Shown here: positions 6,681 to 15,531 of the stretch, piece by piece | How the letters are laid out: the number at the start of each line of letters is the position of its first letter | Numbering within the stretch: position 1 is the first letter of the stretch | From: Novosphingobium indicum | Lineage (GTDB): Bacteria > Pseudomonadota > Alphaproteobacteria > Sphingomonadales > Sphingomonadaceae | Length of the DNA: 64,000 nt | Assembly (NCBI RefSeq): GCF_014645195.1 | Contig: NZ_BMLK01000010.1 | Location: forward strand, 62,001 to 126,000 | Direction of reading: 5' to 3' | Notes under the pieces: model-generated | What the model saw: the letters and a program-made list of their open reading frames with translations, nothing else | Database searches by the model: none | Told to the model about the DNA's origin: nothing | Translations under genes and position numbers: made by a program

Positions 6681-8228
6681 ATGACCGCAAAGACAAACAA
6701 GAATGCCGTGATCTATTGCCGAGTAAGCTCGGCAAGGCAGGTTACGCATGGAAACGGGCTCGAATCCCAAGAGAGCCGCTGCCGCGAATTCGCTCAGTAT
6801 CGCGGCTATGAGATCATTCAGACATTCAGCGATGATATGTCGGGCTCGGTCATAGGCCGCCCTGGCATGCAGGCCATGCTCAAATTCCTTCGCAGCAACA
6901 GGAAGAAAGAGCTGGTCGTCATTATCGACGATATCAGCCGCCTTGCGCGTGGCCTCGAAGCTCACCTGCAACTGCGCGGCGCAATCGCTTCTGCGGGTGC
7001 GACGCTGGAATCCCCGTCCATCGAGTTTGGCGAAGATTCGGACAGTGTCCTCGTTGAAAACCTGCTGGCGAGCGTGTCGCAGCATCAGCGCCAGAAGAAT
7101 GGCGAGCAAACCAAGAACCGCATGCGCGGGCGCATGCTCAATGGCTATTGGGTATTCAAAGCCCCATGGGGCTATCGCTTCCAGCGCCAATCCGGCGGCG
7201 GCAAGCTGATGGTGCCAGATGAGCCATTGGCCTCCATCATCAAGGAAGGCCTCGAAGGCTTTGCCAGCGGACGCTTCGCTTCTCAGGCTGAAGTGAAGCG
7301 CTTCTTTGAGGCGCAGCCTGAATTTCCGAAGTGTCGGCATGGCGTTGTGCTCAACGAGCGCGTCAATCAGCTCCTCACGCAAACGCTATTCTCAGGGTAT
7401 TTGGAGTTCCCTGAGTGGAATGTCAGCCTGCGCAAGGGGCAGCATGAGGGGTTTATCAGCCTCGAAACATTCGAGCTGATCCAGAAGCGCCTCAAGACCA
7501 AGGGCTATGCGATCACCCGCAAAGACCTCAATGAGGATTTTCCTTTGCGGGGAGTGGTCTGCTGCGCCGATTGCGGCCATCCCATGACTGCTGCATGGTC
7601 TAAGGGACGGAACTCCCTCTATCCTTATTACATGTGCCGCCAGCGTGGCTGCTCTGGCGAGAAGAAGTCCATTCCTCGTGCACGGATCGAAGATGCGCTG
7701 CACGATATGGTGAAGGCTCTTACGCCTGTACCGTCCCTCTTTCGACTGGCCAATGAGATATTCCAGGACTTCTGGAAGAAGCGCGCTAATACTGGCCGCG
7801 AGCGTATCACTCAGATGCGCGTCGAGATTGGGCAAATCGAACGCAAGCTCGCTCAGGTCGTAGATCGGCTTGTCGAAGCCGATAGCGGAGCGATTGTGCG
7901 AGCCTATGAGCAGAAGGTCGATGAACTCGAACGTCAGAAGCTGATTCTGGCCGAAAAGATCGCAAAATGCGGCACGCCTGCTCGCGACTATCAGTCAACT
8001 TTTCAAACCGCTCTCAAATTTCTGGCAAACCCTTGGAATCTTTGGGAAAGTGGTCGGTTGGAAGATCGCCGCGCTATGCTCAAACTGGTGTTTGGTGGGA
8101 GGATCGTATTCGACCGTTTTGAGGGCTTTCAAACCCCTGAAATTTCCTTGCCGTTCATGGCTTTAAGGGCGATTTCTGGCCCCGAAAAGGAAATGGTGCC
8201 GGTTAGAGGATTCGAACCCCTGGCCTGA
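6681..8228 (+). CDS. Large serine recombinase (element integrase)
   Basis: The 515-residue protein catalyses site-specific integration and excision. The N-terminal resolvase domain has CRVSSARQ with the nucleophilic serine near residue 16 and the DDISRLARG segment near 93. The central recombinase domain runs about 160-290, and a zinc ribbon (CCADCGHPM ... CRQRGC) lies near 293-335. A coiled-coil region follows (about 370-430). The last residues, VPVRGFEPLA, are encoded by the antisense of tRNA-Thr, so the stop codon lies inside the attachment site. ATG 6681 follows AGAGGG, part of a CCCT/AGGG repeat. A tRNA target is unusual for this class, which more often uses protein genes. After excision, the C-terminal codons would depend on the sequence joined there. 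Confidence 0.92.
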   Translation: MTAKTNKNAVIYCRVSSARQVTHGNGLESQESRCREFAQYRGYEIIQTFSDDMSGSVIGRPGMQAMLKFLRSNRKKELVVIIDDISRLARGLEAHLQLRGAIASAGATLESPSIEFGEDSDSVLVENLLASVSQHQRQKNGEQTKNRMRGRMLNGYWVFKAPWGYRFQRQSGGGKLMVPDEPLASIIKEGLEGFASGRFASQAEVKRFFEAQPEFPKCRHGVVLNERVNQLLTQTLFSGYLEFPEWNVSLRKGQHEGFISLETFELIQKRLKTKGYAITRKDLNEDFPLRGVVCCADCGHPMTAAWSKGRNSLYPYYMCRQRGCSGEKKSIPRARIEDALHDMVKALTPVPSLFRLANEIFQDFWKKRANTGRERITQMRVEIGQIERKLAQVVDRLVEADSGAIVRAYEQKVDELERQKLILAEKIAKCGTPARDYQSTFQTALKFLANPWNLWESGRLEDRRAMLKLVFGGRIVFDRFEGFQTPEISLPFMALRAISGPEKEMVPVRGFEPLA

Positions 8229-8269
8229 TGATTACAAATCAACTGCTCTACCAACTGAGCTAAACCGGC
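8194..8269 (-). tRNA. tRNA-Thr (anticodon TGT)
   Basis: Read on the minus strand, the sequence begins GCCGGTTTAGCTCAGTTGG and ends AACCGGCACCA, giving a 7-bp acceptor stem with encoded CCA, a standard D arm, an anticodon loop TTTGTAA and a TTCGAAT T-loop. The anticodon TGT reads ACA codons. The anticodon stem has one apparent mismatch (T28-T42), which may be real or a sequence variant. The 3' half overlaps the last codons of the serine recombinase and is the probable attachment core. Confidence 0.93.
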
Positions 8270-8340
8270 GTGCCGTGAAGCAAGTCCGGCGCCCTTACCG
8301 CGAGGCAGGGGCGCCGGTCCAGTCGATTTTGCGCTTATTT

Positions 8341-10065
8341 TCAGAAGACCGCGTGGGGTGCGTCTTCGTGCATCATTTCCTCGCGGACCAGCGGGATCGG
8401 CGGGCCGCCGTAGCTGAGGAACTGGTCGTGGAACTGCTTCCACGCCGCTCGGCCGCCGCGGGTGGCGGTCCAGTCGTCGCGCAGCTTCAGGATCATCAGC
8501 TTGCCCAGCGTGTAGTTGAGGTAGGCCGGATCGTAAGTGCCGCGCGCGGCCTGCTGTTCGGCGTTGCCTTCATCGATGTAGCACTGGTCCATGAACAGCT
8601 TCTTGGACTCTCCCTGCGTCATGCCGCGCGCGTGCAAGCCGATCGCGGAAACGAAACGGCAGTCGCGCAGCAGGGCATTGGAGAGCTGGCCGATGTGGAC
8701 TTCCGGCTTGCCGCCGCCGAGCCCGGCATCGAGCATCATCTGCTCCGTATAATGCGCCCAGCCTTCGGCGAAGCCGTAGCCGACGAACAGACGCCCGACG
8801 ATCGAGGGCGCCTGGTTCGAATGCAGGAACTGCAGGTAGTGGCCCGGCATGACCTCATGGACGCTGGTGAACAGCAGGTCGTCCTTGGCCGGAATGTAGG
8901 CCATCTGCTTTTCCTTGGACCACGTCGGGTCCGGCGGCGAGATGTAGTAGACCGAGGAAGGATTGGTCTCGAGCGGTCCCGGCGGGTCCATGTAGGCGGA
9001 GTTGGCGCGGTTGTAGGGCGGGCTTTCCTCGACCGCGGCCATCTTGTCACCGGGGATGGTGACGATGTCGTTCTCGCGCACGAAGGAAACCAGTTCGGGG
9101 ATCTGGCGGCGCGCTTCGGCAACCGGGCCATCCTCGGGCTTGTCTGCACCCATTTTTTCGACGCATTCGGGCACGGTTTTGCCGGGTGCGAACTGGGCGC
9201 AGGCGGCGACGAGGGCTTCGCGGTTCTTCTTCAGGTCGGCGCGGCCCACGGCTTCGAGCTTGTCGAGCGAGATGTCGACCGCCTCGGTGCTGGCGAGCAT
9301 GCGCGAGAAGCGATCTGCGCCCAGCGCGTAATCCTGATTGGTGGGAACTTCGGCCAACCAGTCGGCCAGATCCTGCATGGCTGCGCCGGCCGCTTCCGAG
9401 GTTTCCTTGAACTCGGCCTGCAGCGCCGGGTCTTCGACATCGGCAAAGGCTGCGCGGGCATCGCCGCGATAGTAGTCGGCGTAGCCGGCGAAGGCGTCGG
9501 TGCCCAGCTTGGCGAAGCTTTCCGGCATAGGCGTCTTCAGGTTGGCGCGGATGTGCTGCGCGGCCTCGGGAACAGCCTTGAAGAAGGCGATCATCGCCTT
9601 CATCCGGGTGGCCTTGTCGGTGTAGTTGCGGCTGACGTAGACGTTCGGGTCGAGCCCGCCGTTGATGTAGTATTCCGGATTGGTGTGCGGCTGGTCGGCA
9701 TTCTCCAGCCAGAACAGCTGGCCCTTGGCGACCTGCACCATGTAGTCGCGCTCGAAAGCCTGCTGGGGCGTCAGTCCGTCGAAGTTTCCGGCATCGGCAA
9801 TGATCGAGCGCAGGAAGTCGCCCTTGGCCTTGAGGCCCGCCTCGCTCCAGTCGGCCAGCTTGCCGTCGTATTCATGCGCGCCTTCGTAAACGGCGAAGGC
9901 CGGGTCGATGGCCAGCCACTTGTTGATGGTGGTCTTGACGTACTGATCCCAACCGGAAGCCTGCGGAGCGGCTGCGTCGGTGGGCGCGGGAGCTGTTGTA
10001 GGGGTGGCACAGGCGGATGTCGCCAGTGCAAGACAGGCCATTCCTGCCAGCAGTTTATGTTTCAT
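8341..10065 (-). CDS. DUF885 family lipoprotein, putative metallopeptidase-like
   Basis: This 574-residue protein starts with a lipoprotein signal (MKHKLLAGMACLALATSAC; the lipobox Cys is residue 19). The DUF885 hallmark HEVMPGH lies about two thirds along, followed by GFAEGWAHYTE, an arrangement like HExxH metallopeptidases with a downstream glutamate. It is expected at the cell envelope. The substrate is unknown. The upstream in-frame extension to 10191 has no ribosome binding site and would precede the signal peptide, so ATG 10065 is used. It lies just outside the mobile element and starts the native chromosome. Confidence 0.88.
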   Translation of the reverse strand: MKHKLLAGMACLALATSACATPTTAPAPTDAAAPQASGWDQYVKTTINKWLAIDPAFAVYEGAHEYDGKLADWSEAGLKAKGDFLRSIIADAGNFDGLTPQQAFERDYMVQVAKGQLFWLENADQPHTNPEYYINGGLDPNVYVSRNYTDKATRMKAMIAFFKAVPEAAQHIRANLKTPMPESFAKLGTDAFAGYADYYRGDARAAFADVEDPALQAEFKETSEAAGAAMQDLADWLAEVPTNQDYALGADRFSRMLASTEAVDISLDKLEAVGRADLKKNREALVAACAQFAPGKTVPECVEKMGADKPEDGPVAEARRQIPELVSFVRENDIVTIPGDKMAAVEESPPYNRANSAYMDPPGPLETNPSSVYYISPPDPTWSKEKQMAYIPAKDDLLFTSVHEVMPGHYLQFLHSNQAPSIVGRLFVGYGFAEGWAHYTEQMMLDAGLGGGKPEVHIGQLSNALLRDCRFVSAIGLHARGMTQGESKKLFMDQCYIDEGNAEQQAARGTYDPAYLNYTLGKLMILKLRDDWTATRGGRAAWKQFHDQFLSYGGPPIPLVREEMMHEDAPHAVF

Positions 10066-10147
10066 GAGATCGCATGCGTCCCTGTTGTATTGGCCGGTGT
10101 GGCGCCGGGGTTTGGGGGGTGGCGCCTCCGATGGCGCGAGTTGTGCG

Positions 10148-11014
10148 CTATGGCGCGCCGAAGGTCCAGCCCTCGGTCCTTGCCAGCTCAACGGTCAGTT
10201 CGGCGGGGCGCCATAGGTCCTCGCGATGGGCTGCGATGCGCAGCCATGCGGCGGTCACGAGGGCATCGGTGCTGTGGTCGTCGATGGCGCCGCTGCCGGG
10301 TACGGGTGGGGAGCCGAGCGCTTCGAGCGCCGCGTTCAGGCTCTCGCGATCGGTCATCTTCGCGCGCGATGCACTGCGGCCCGCCGCGACGGCGGCGAGG
10401 GTAGTGTAGATCTCGACCACGACCGAGCCCGAAGGCGGCAGCGGATCGATCGGCCAGACCGGAACGCGGCCGCCCAGCCGGTGCAGCAGCCGCATTCCGG
10501 TGAGGCTCGACTTGCCGACTTGCGCCGCGCCGACGAGGTTGAAGTTGGAATAGGGTTTGCACCCGGCCCTTGCCTGCGCCTCTTCGGTCACGCGCATGCG
10601 GCCGCGGCGGTGGGCGGCATCGGGTAGATGGAAGTGTGCGCCCTCTCGCCCACCGTGGCGCCGGAAATAGGCGCTGGCTTCTGGGTGATCGACAAAGCTC
10701 GTGGCGGACAGGTGCGGATCGTCACGGCAGATCGTGTCGATCAGGGCCCAAAGCTGGCGAGCGTCGGCGGGACTGTCGTTCCAGCCGGGAAAGAAGGCGC
10801 CGGCATCGGCGAAGGGCAGCGAGATGCCAAGGTCGAGGCCGACGAGCGTGTTTTCGGGCAGATCTTCGATCAGCAGGGCGAGCACGTCCTCGCGCGCCCA
10901 GCGAGCATGTCCTTCAGGCTGCAGCAGGCGAGGGGCCTCGCCGGCATCGCTGCACAGGGCGACGGCAATGCCCTTCTGCCGTGCGCCCTGGGCGCCGGAC
11001 CAGTCGATTGCCAT
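10148..11014 (-). CDS. DUF429-like protein
   Basis: The 288-residue soluble protein begins MAIDWSGAQG, the start typical of DUF429 proteins, which have an RNase H-like fold with an acidic residue in strand 1. A second acidic stretch, LVGLDLGISLPF, lies near residue 53 and IDDHSTDALVTAAW near 250, in line with a DUF429 catalytic-type core. The biochemical role of the family is not established. ATG 11014 gives the canonical N terminus. A GTG at 11040 overlapping the rarA stop would add 9 residues and would be translationally coupled. It is downstream of rarA on the same strand and probably in one transcript. Confidence 0.7.
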   Translation of the reverse strand: MAIDWSGAQGARQKGIAVALCSDAGEAPRLLQPEGHARWAREDVLALLIEDLPENTLVGLDLGISLPFADAGAFFPGWNDSPADARQLWALIDTICRDDPHLSATSFVDHPEASAYFRRHGGREGAHFHLPDAAHRRGRMRVTEEAQARAGCKPYSNFNLVGAAQVGKSSLTGMRLLHRLGGRVPVWPIDPLPPSGSVVVEIYTTLAAVAAGRSASRAKMTDRESLNAALEALGSPPVPGSGAIDDHSTDALVTAAWLRIAAHREDLWRPAELTVELARTEGWTFGAP

Positions 11015-11037
11015 GAAGTTCCGAAAACGGGGCGGGG

Positions 11038-12357
11038 TCACTGGCCTAGCCGTTCGGCACGCTTCTTGTCCCACCATTCGATGCGCTTGAGCACTTCGCG
11101 TTCGAAGCCGCGCTCGACCGGCTGGTAGTAGGTCTGCGCCGCCATGTCCTCGGGCCAGTAGTTGTCGCCGGAGAACCCGTCCGGCGCATCGTGGTCGTAG
11201 GCGTAGTCCTTGCCGTAGCCGATGTCCTTCATCAGCTTGGTCGGCGCGTTGAGAATGTTGGCGGGCGGGGCGAGCGAACCAGTCTCGCGCGCCGACTTGA
11301 ATGCCGCTTTCTGCGCGGCATAGGCGGCGTTCGATTTGGGCGCGGTGGCGAGATAGAGGCACGCCTGCACGATGGCGAGTTCGCCTTCGGGCGAGCCGAG
11401 AAACTCGTAGGCATCCTTGGCGGCCAAGCATTGCACCAGCGCTTGCGGATCGGCGAGGCCTACATCTTCGGAGGCAAAGCGCACGAGGCGGCGCAGCACG
11501 TAGAGCGGTTCTTCCCCCGCGGTCAGCATGCGCGCGAGATAGTAGAGCGCAGCCTGCGGGTCGGAGCCGCGCAGGCTTTTGTGCAGGGCCGAGATCAGGT
11601 TGTAATGCCCGTCGCGGTCCTTGTCATAGACAGCCACGCGGCGCTGCAGGAACTGGCCGAGCCCGGCGGGATCGAGCGGCTCGTCGATCTTTGCGGCGTA
11701 GAGCGTTTCGGCTTGGTTGAGCAGGAAGCGGCCGTCGCCGTCGGCCGAGGCGATCAGGGCTTCACGGGCATCGGCATCGAGGGGCAGGGGGCCTTCCAAT
11801 GCCTCCGCCTTGGCGAGCAGCGCGCCCAGCGCTTCGGCATCGAGCCGGTGCAGGATCAGCACTTGCGCACGGCTGAGCAGCGCGGCGTTGAGCGCGAAAC
11901 TGGGGTTCTCGGTGGTCGCGCCGACCAGCGTCACCGTTCCGCGTTCTACGAAGGGCAGAAAGCCGTCCTGCTGGGCACGGTTGAAGCGGTGGATCTCGTC
12001 CACGAAAAGCAGAGTGCGTTTGCCGGCCTTGGCCATGGTCTCTGCCTCGGCGAAGGCCTTCTTGAGATCGGCCACGCCGGAAAACACGGCGCTTATCGCA
12101 GCAAAGCGCATGCCGACGGCATCGGCCAGCAGCCGCGCGGTGCTGGTCTTGCCGGTGCCCGGTGGCCCCCAGAGGATCATCGACGACAGGCGTCCGGCCG
12201 CGACCATGCGTCCGATCGCGCCTTCCGGCCCGGTCAGGTGTTCCTGCCCGACGACATCGGCCAGCGTGGCCGGGCGTAGCCGGTCGGCCAGAGGCGCGTC
12301 GTCGCGCGGTTCGTCGGGGGAAGCAGCGGGCAGGTCTTCGGCAAAGAGGTCGGCCAT
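11038..12357 (-). CDS. rarA: Replication-associated recombination protein A (AAA+ ATPase)
   Basis: RarA/MgsA acts at stalled replication forks and interacts with single-strand binding protein. The 439-residue protein has the family N terminus (PLADRLRPATLADVVGQEHL), a Walker A motif GPPGTGKTS near residue 65, Walker B LLFVDEIHRF near 118, sensor 1 GATTENPSF, and the C-terminal MgsA helical block (HYNLISALHKSLRGSDPQAALYY). Length matches the bacterial family. ATG 12357 gives the expected N terminus. No other clamp-loader-like gene is nearby. Confidence 0.95.
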   Translation of the reverse strand: MADLFAEDLPAASPDEPRDDAPLADRLRPATLADVVGQEHLTGPEGAIGRMVAAGRLSSMILWGPPGTGKTSTARLLADAVGMRFAAISAVFSGVADLKKAFAEAETMAKAGKRTLLFVDEIHRFNRAQQDGFLPFVERGTVTLVGATTENPSFALNAALLSRAQVLILHRLDAEALGALLAKAEALEGPLPLDADAREALIASADGDGRFLLNQAETLYAAKIDEPLDPAGLGQFLQRRVAVYDKDRDGHYNLISALHKSLRGSDPQAALYYLARMLTAGEEPLYVLRRLVRFASEDVGLADPQALVQCLAAKDAYEFLGSPEGELAIVQACLYLATAPKSNAAYAAQKAAFKSARETGSLAPPANILNAPTKLMKDIGYGKDYAYDHDAPDGFSGDNYWPEDMAAQTYYQPVERGFEREVLKRIEWWDKKRAERLGQ

Positions 12358-12448
12358 GCGCGCTATCTAGCGACTATTGCGCGCGATTGCATCGGTGGAG
12401 GCGCAGGGATATTGTTCACGCCCTCATCACGTGCGGGGGAGAAGCACG

Positions 12449-12898
12449 ATGGTCGACGCAATCGGTACAAGCTCCGGCGCAAAGGCGCCGGTATCCTTCT
12501 GGATCGTCGCGATCCTTTCGCTTCTGTGGAATGCCATGGGCTGCGCGGACTTCACCATGACGGTAACCCGCAACGCGACTTATCTCGCCGGCTTTCCGCC
12601 GGAAATGACCAACTGGCTCGATTCGGCGCCGTCGTGGACCCTGATACCTTGGGCGCTCGGCGTCTGGGGAGCTTTGGCCGGATCGCTGTTCCTGCTCCTG
12701 CGCTCGGGCTGGGCAGTCACGGCTTTTGCTGCCTCGCTGATCGGTCTGGCGGTGAGCCAGATCTGGCAGTTCTCGTCGAACATGCCGGACAGCATGACGT
12801 CTCCGGGCAGCGTGGCCTTTACCGTCACGATCTGGGGCGTGGCGCTGGCGTTGCTCTGGTATTCGGTGCGGATGCGCCGTGCGGGCGTCCTGCGTTAG
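12449..12898 (+). CDS. Small four-helix membrane protein
   Basis: The 149-residue hypothetical protein starts at ATG 12449 behind GGGGGAGAAG. It has four probable transmembrane helices (near 18-38, 64-85, 90-112 and 118-140) and few charged residues. It resembles small integral membrane proteins common in sphingomonads and caulobacters, but no function is known. It is divergent from rarA with a 91-base gap that must contain both promoters. Confidence 0.75.
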   Translation: MVDAIGTSSGAKAPVSFWIVAILSLLWNAMGCADFTMTVTRNATYLAGFPPEMTNWLDSAPSWTLIPWALGVWGALAGSLFLLLRSGWAVTAFAASLIGLAVSQIWQFSSNMPDSMTSPGSVAFTVTIWGVALALLWYSVRMRRAGVLR

Positions 12899-12937
12899 GC
12901 AGCGCCGCTGAAAGCTGGCCACGCCCCGCTAGTCCTG

Positions 12938-12992
12938 AGCTTGTCGAAGGACGTTGGAACCGCGCCACGATCGCCACCCTTCGACAAGCTCT
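12938..12992. repeat. REP-like inverted repeat
   Basis: GAGCTTGTCGAAGG at 12938-12951 and its exact reverse complement at 12979-12992 flank 27 bases. The CTTCGACAAGCTC core is a dispersed repeat familiar from sphingomonad genomes. It sits between convergent genes and may stabilise or end both transcripts. There is no T-run. Confidence 0.65.
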
Positions 12993-13031
12993 GGGTGAGC
13001 GGCAGTTGCATCAGATTTTGTGTGCTTAGCG

Positions 13032-14198
13032 CTAACCGCGAGGCTTCTGGCGGATCAGGCGCAGGTAGGTGTCGGCGACGGCCTGATTGATCCGGTCCCA
13101 GCTGAACTCCGATGCGCGGGCTTCGCCGGCGCTGCCATGGGCGTTGCGCAGGGCAGGGTCCTCGATATAGGCCTTGAGCGCTTCGGCGAACTGGTGAACC
13201 GCGCCCGGAGGCACGAGCCGGCCCGAAACCCTGTCATCGACGAGGCTCTGGCTGCCGGTTGCCGCAGCGGCGACAACGGGCAGGCCGCAGGCCATCGCTT
13301 CCAGCGTGACGTTACCGAAAGTCTCGGTGACCGACGGGTTGAACAGCAGGTCCATCGAGGCGACCGCGCGGCCCAGGTCTGCGCCCTGCTGAAAGCCGAC
13401 GAAGGCCGCGCCCGGAATGCGCGCTTCGAACCATTCGCGGGCCGGGCCTTCGCCGATGACGAGCACCTTGTGGGCCACGCTGCGGCGGCGCAGTTCGTCG
13501 ATGGTATCGGAAAAGACGTCGAGACCCTTTTCCATCACCAGCCGGCCGAGGAAGCCGATTGCCACCTCGTCGTCAGCAATGCCGTGCGAGCGGCGCCATT
13601 CGAGATTGCGGCGTCCCGAATGGAAGATCTCGCGGTCGACGCCGCGCGACCAGATCGAAACGTCGTAGTTCATGCGCTGGTCGCGCAGGACCTGGGCCAT
13701 GCTTTCGGACGGTGCGACAAGCGCATCGCAGCGGCGGTAGAAACGGCGCAGGATCGCCTCGATCACCGGCTCGCCCCAGGCCATGTTGTAATAGCGCAGA
13801 TAGGTCTCGAAGCGGGTGTGGACCGAGGCCAGCACCGGCAGCTTGCGTTTGCGGGCCCAGGTCACTGCCTGATGGGCAACCGGGTCGGGCGAAGAGACGT
13901 GGACCACGTTGGGCTGGAAGGCGTCCAGATCGCGCCGGACCTTGCCTGCAATCCGCAGGGGAATGCGATATTCGGAACGGGAAGGGATCGGCACGGCGCC
14001 CACCCCGATGAGGTCTCCCGTCGGCTCGAACGCCGGTTTTTCGACGACGGGCGCATAGACGCGAACTTGCGCGCCCTGGCCCAGAAGGTAGCCCACAAGA
14101 CGGTTGAGCGCCTGGTTGGCGCCGTCGCGAACGTAGTTGTAGTTGCCCGAAAACAGGGCGATGCGCAGGTCGGCAGTGTCCATTGTGGACAGCGCCAT
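13032..14198 (-). CDS. Glycosyltransferase family 4
   Basis: This GT-B retaining glycosyltransferase has an N-terminal Rossmann domain opening LRIALFSGNYNYVRDGANQ and a C-terminal donor-binding domain with GFLGRLVMEKGLD and NPSVTETFGNVTLEAMACG, the E-x7-E-type signature of GT4. The length of 388 residues is typical. Relatives transfer hexoses or uronic acids to lipids (sulfoquinovosyl- and mannosyl-transferase-like). Sphingomonads make glycosphingolipids, but the acceptor cannot be deduced here. The start is uncertain between ATG 14198 and ATG 14183; both give the same domain. Confidence 0.88.
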   Translation of the reverse strand: MALSTMDTADLRIALFSGNYNYVRDGANQALNRLVGYLLGQGAQVRVYAPVVEKPAFEPTGDLIGVGAVPIPSRSEYRIPLRIAGKVRRDLDAFQPNVVHVSSPDPVAHQAVTWARKRKLPVLASVHTRFETYLRYYNMAWGEPVIEAILRRFYRRCDALVAPSESMAQVLRDQRMNYDVSIWSRGVDREIFHSGRRNLEWRRSHGIADDEVAIGFLGRLVMEKGLDVFSDTIDELRRRSVAHKVLVIGEGPAREWFEARIPGAAFVGFQQGADLGRAVASMDLLFNPSVTETFGNVTLEAMACGLPVVAAAATGSQSLVDDRVSGRLVPPGAVHQFAEALKAYIEDPALRNAHGSAGEARASEFSWDRINQAVADTYLRLIRQKPRG

Positions 14199-14297
14199 AG
14201 CCGCACCAGCCCCGCTTGGCGAGAGGGCTTCCCTCCGGACGACCGCAACGCAAGGGCGGGCCATCCGGAGGCATGCCTCAGCTATCGGCGCAAGGCG

Positions 14298-14771
14298 TCA
14301 GCGGCGATACCGATCGTAGCGGCGGTGGTCGCGGCGATGCTCGCGCCGGTCGTAACGGCGATCGCGGCGCCAGTCCCGCCGGTCATGGTGCCAGTCGCGG
14401 CGCGAATAGTAGTGGCGATCGTAGCCCCGGCTCCAGCGCTCCCGGTAGTACGGCGCGTAGTAGCGGCTGTAATAGCGGTCGCGGTAATAACGGTTGGGAT
14501 AGCCGTCGTAGTAATAATAGTAGCCGGGATAGCCGCGCACGGTCACATAGCGGCGGGCCGGATACCAGCCGCGGTCATAGTAGCGGTCGTCGTGGTTGTC
14601 GGCGATGGCCGCACCGATGGCGAGGCCGATGATGCCCGCGCCGATGGCAATGGCGGCATCGTTGCCGCCGCGGTCCCGGTAATGATCGCGCGCCGAGGCC
14701 GGCGAGGCGGCCAGCAATGCCGAAGCCGCCAAAGCTGCACCGAGCCCGAGTTTCTTCAATCCGTTCAACAT
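14298..14771 (-). CDS. Secreted Tyr/Arg-rich protein with glycine-zipper segment
   Basis: The 157-residue protein has a clear signal peptide (MLNGLKKLGLGAALAASALL ... ASA). After it comes a glycine-zipper-like stretch near 38-55 (AIAIGAGIIGLAIGAAIA) and a long tail made almost wholly of Tyr, Arg, Asp and His. A GGGAGACGC ribosome binding site supports ATG 14771. It is similar in layout to the gene at 15532-15936. A periplasmic or outer-membrane-associated role is likely. The function is unknown. Confidence 0.75.
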   Translation of the reverse strand: MLNGLKKLGLGAALAASALLAASPASARDHYRDRGGNDAAIAIGAGIIGLAIGAAIADNHDDRYYDRGWYPARRYVTVRGYPGYYYYYDGYPNRYYRDRYYSRYYAPYYRERWSRGYDRHYYSRRDWHHDRRDWRRDRRYDRREHRRDHRRYDRYRR

Positions 14772-14957
14772 GTCATGCGTCTCCCTTGCGTGGGGCCAAC
14801 CGGGTGACGGCGGTTTCGGCAGGCACGTTAGCCACACCAGCATGCAAATACGGACTGAACTCGCGGTGAATTTGTCGCAGAATGTATCGCGGAAAGCTGC
14901 CTATCGCCCCCTCCCTTGCGGGAAAGAACGATGACATGCGGCGGCAAGTCGATGAAC

Positions 14958-15335
14958 CTAGTCGCGGCGGTCGCGGCGATCCCGCCGGTCGTCGCGGTCG
15001 CGCGGCGGCTTGAAGCGGGGCATGCTGGTGCCCTGTGGCGGAGGTCGCAGCGTGCCTTCGAAGCGCCGGAACCGGGAGTCGGGCGGACGCACGGTCCCGC
15101 GCCGGAAGTGCAGCGGATCGCCGCGGCGGAATGCGCGGTCCTGTGGGCTCAGGCGGAAATAGAAAATGCTGTCTACCCAGTACCCGTCGTAGATCGGGCC
15201 GTAAAAGCCGTCGTACCAGCCATAGTACGGATAGCTCGACCAGCCCACGGCGACGCGGCTGCCATATCCATCGTGGCAGGCAGTCAGGGACAGTGTCGAT
15301 GCGGCAAGGCACACCAGAATCAAGGGTCGCTTCAT
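14958..15335 (-). CDS. Small lipoprotein with aromatic and Arg/Asp-rich regions
   Basis: The 125-residue protein starts MKRPLILVCLAASTLSLTAC, a lipoprotein signal with Cys20 as the anchor. A Tyr/Gly/Trp-rich middle follows, then a basic C terminus of repeated Arg-Asp pairs. ATG 15335 follows GGAGGTG at a good distance. It lies between two related Tyr/Arg-rich secreted proteins on the same strand. No enzymatic domain is seen. Confidence 0.72.
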   Translation of the reverse strand: MKRPLILVCLAASTLSLTACHDGYGSRVAVGWSSYPYYGWYDGFYGPIYDGYWVDSIFYFRLSPQDRAFRRGDPLHFRRGTVRPPDSRFRRFEGTLRPPPQGTSMPRFKPPRDRDDRRDRRDRRD

Positions 15336-15531
15336 AAACACCTCCATCGTCTGCTCCCGTCACCCACTATGTGCATTACTGCACTTGGAATGAGTCGTGC
15401 CTTGACCGGGATCAAGCCGGTCCTAGTCCTGCGATGCGAGGCGCACGAAAAGACGCCCGGCCAAGGGGAAGGTGCCGGGCGTCAAGGGGGCCGGGAAGGA
15501 GGAACCCGGCGGTCAGTTCAAGGTTGGCCGA

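Larger units (their letters stand above)
1..8228. mobile_element. Integrative (probably mobilizable) element, one end only
   Basis: This stretch carries a serine recombinase at its right edge, a VirD4/TraG-type coupling protein, an oriT-like intergenic region and several orphan genes, all on the plus strand. The recombinase reading frame runs into a tRNA-Thr gene and stops inside it, so the right junction lies within roughly 8194-8228. The left end and any relaxase gene lie outside the window. No type IV secretion channel genes are visible, so an integrative mobilizable element is more likely than a self-transmissible one, but the missing part could change this. Confidence 0.75.

Noticed and set aside
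8275..10404. 709-residue plus-strand open frame
   Set aside because: It is the antisense shadow of the DUF885 lipoprotein gene, rich in Arg, Gly and Val as such GC-driven frames are, with no domain.
12938..12992. Intrinsic terminator
   Set aside because: The 27-base loop and lack of a T-run fit a REP-like repeat better than a terminator.
13020..14807. 595-residue plus-strand open frame ending in Val/Ala/Ile runs
   Set aside because: It is antisense to the glycosyltransferase and the Tyr/Arg-rich gene; the runs reflect the repetitive codons of the latter.
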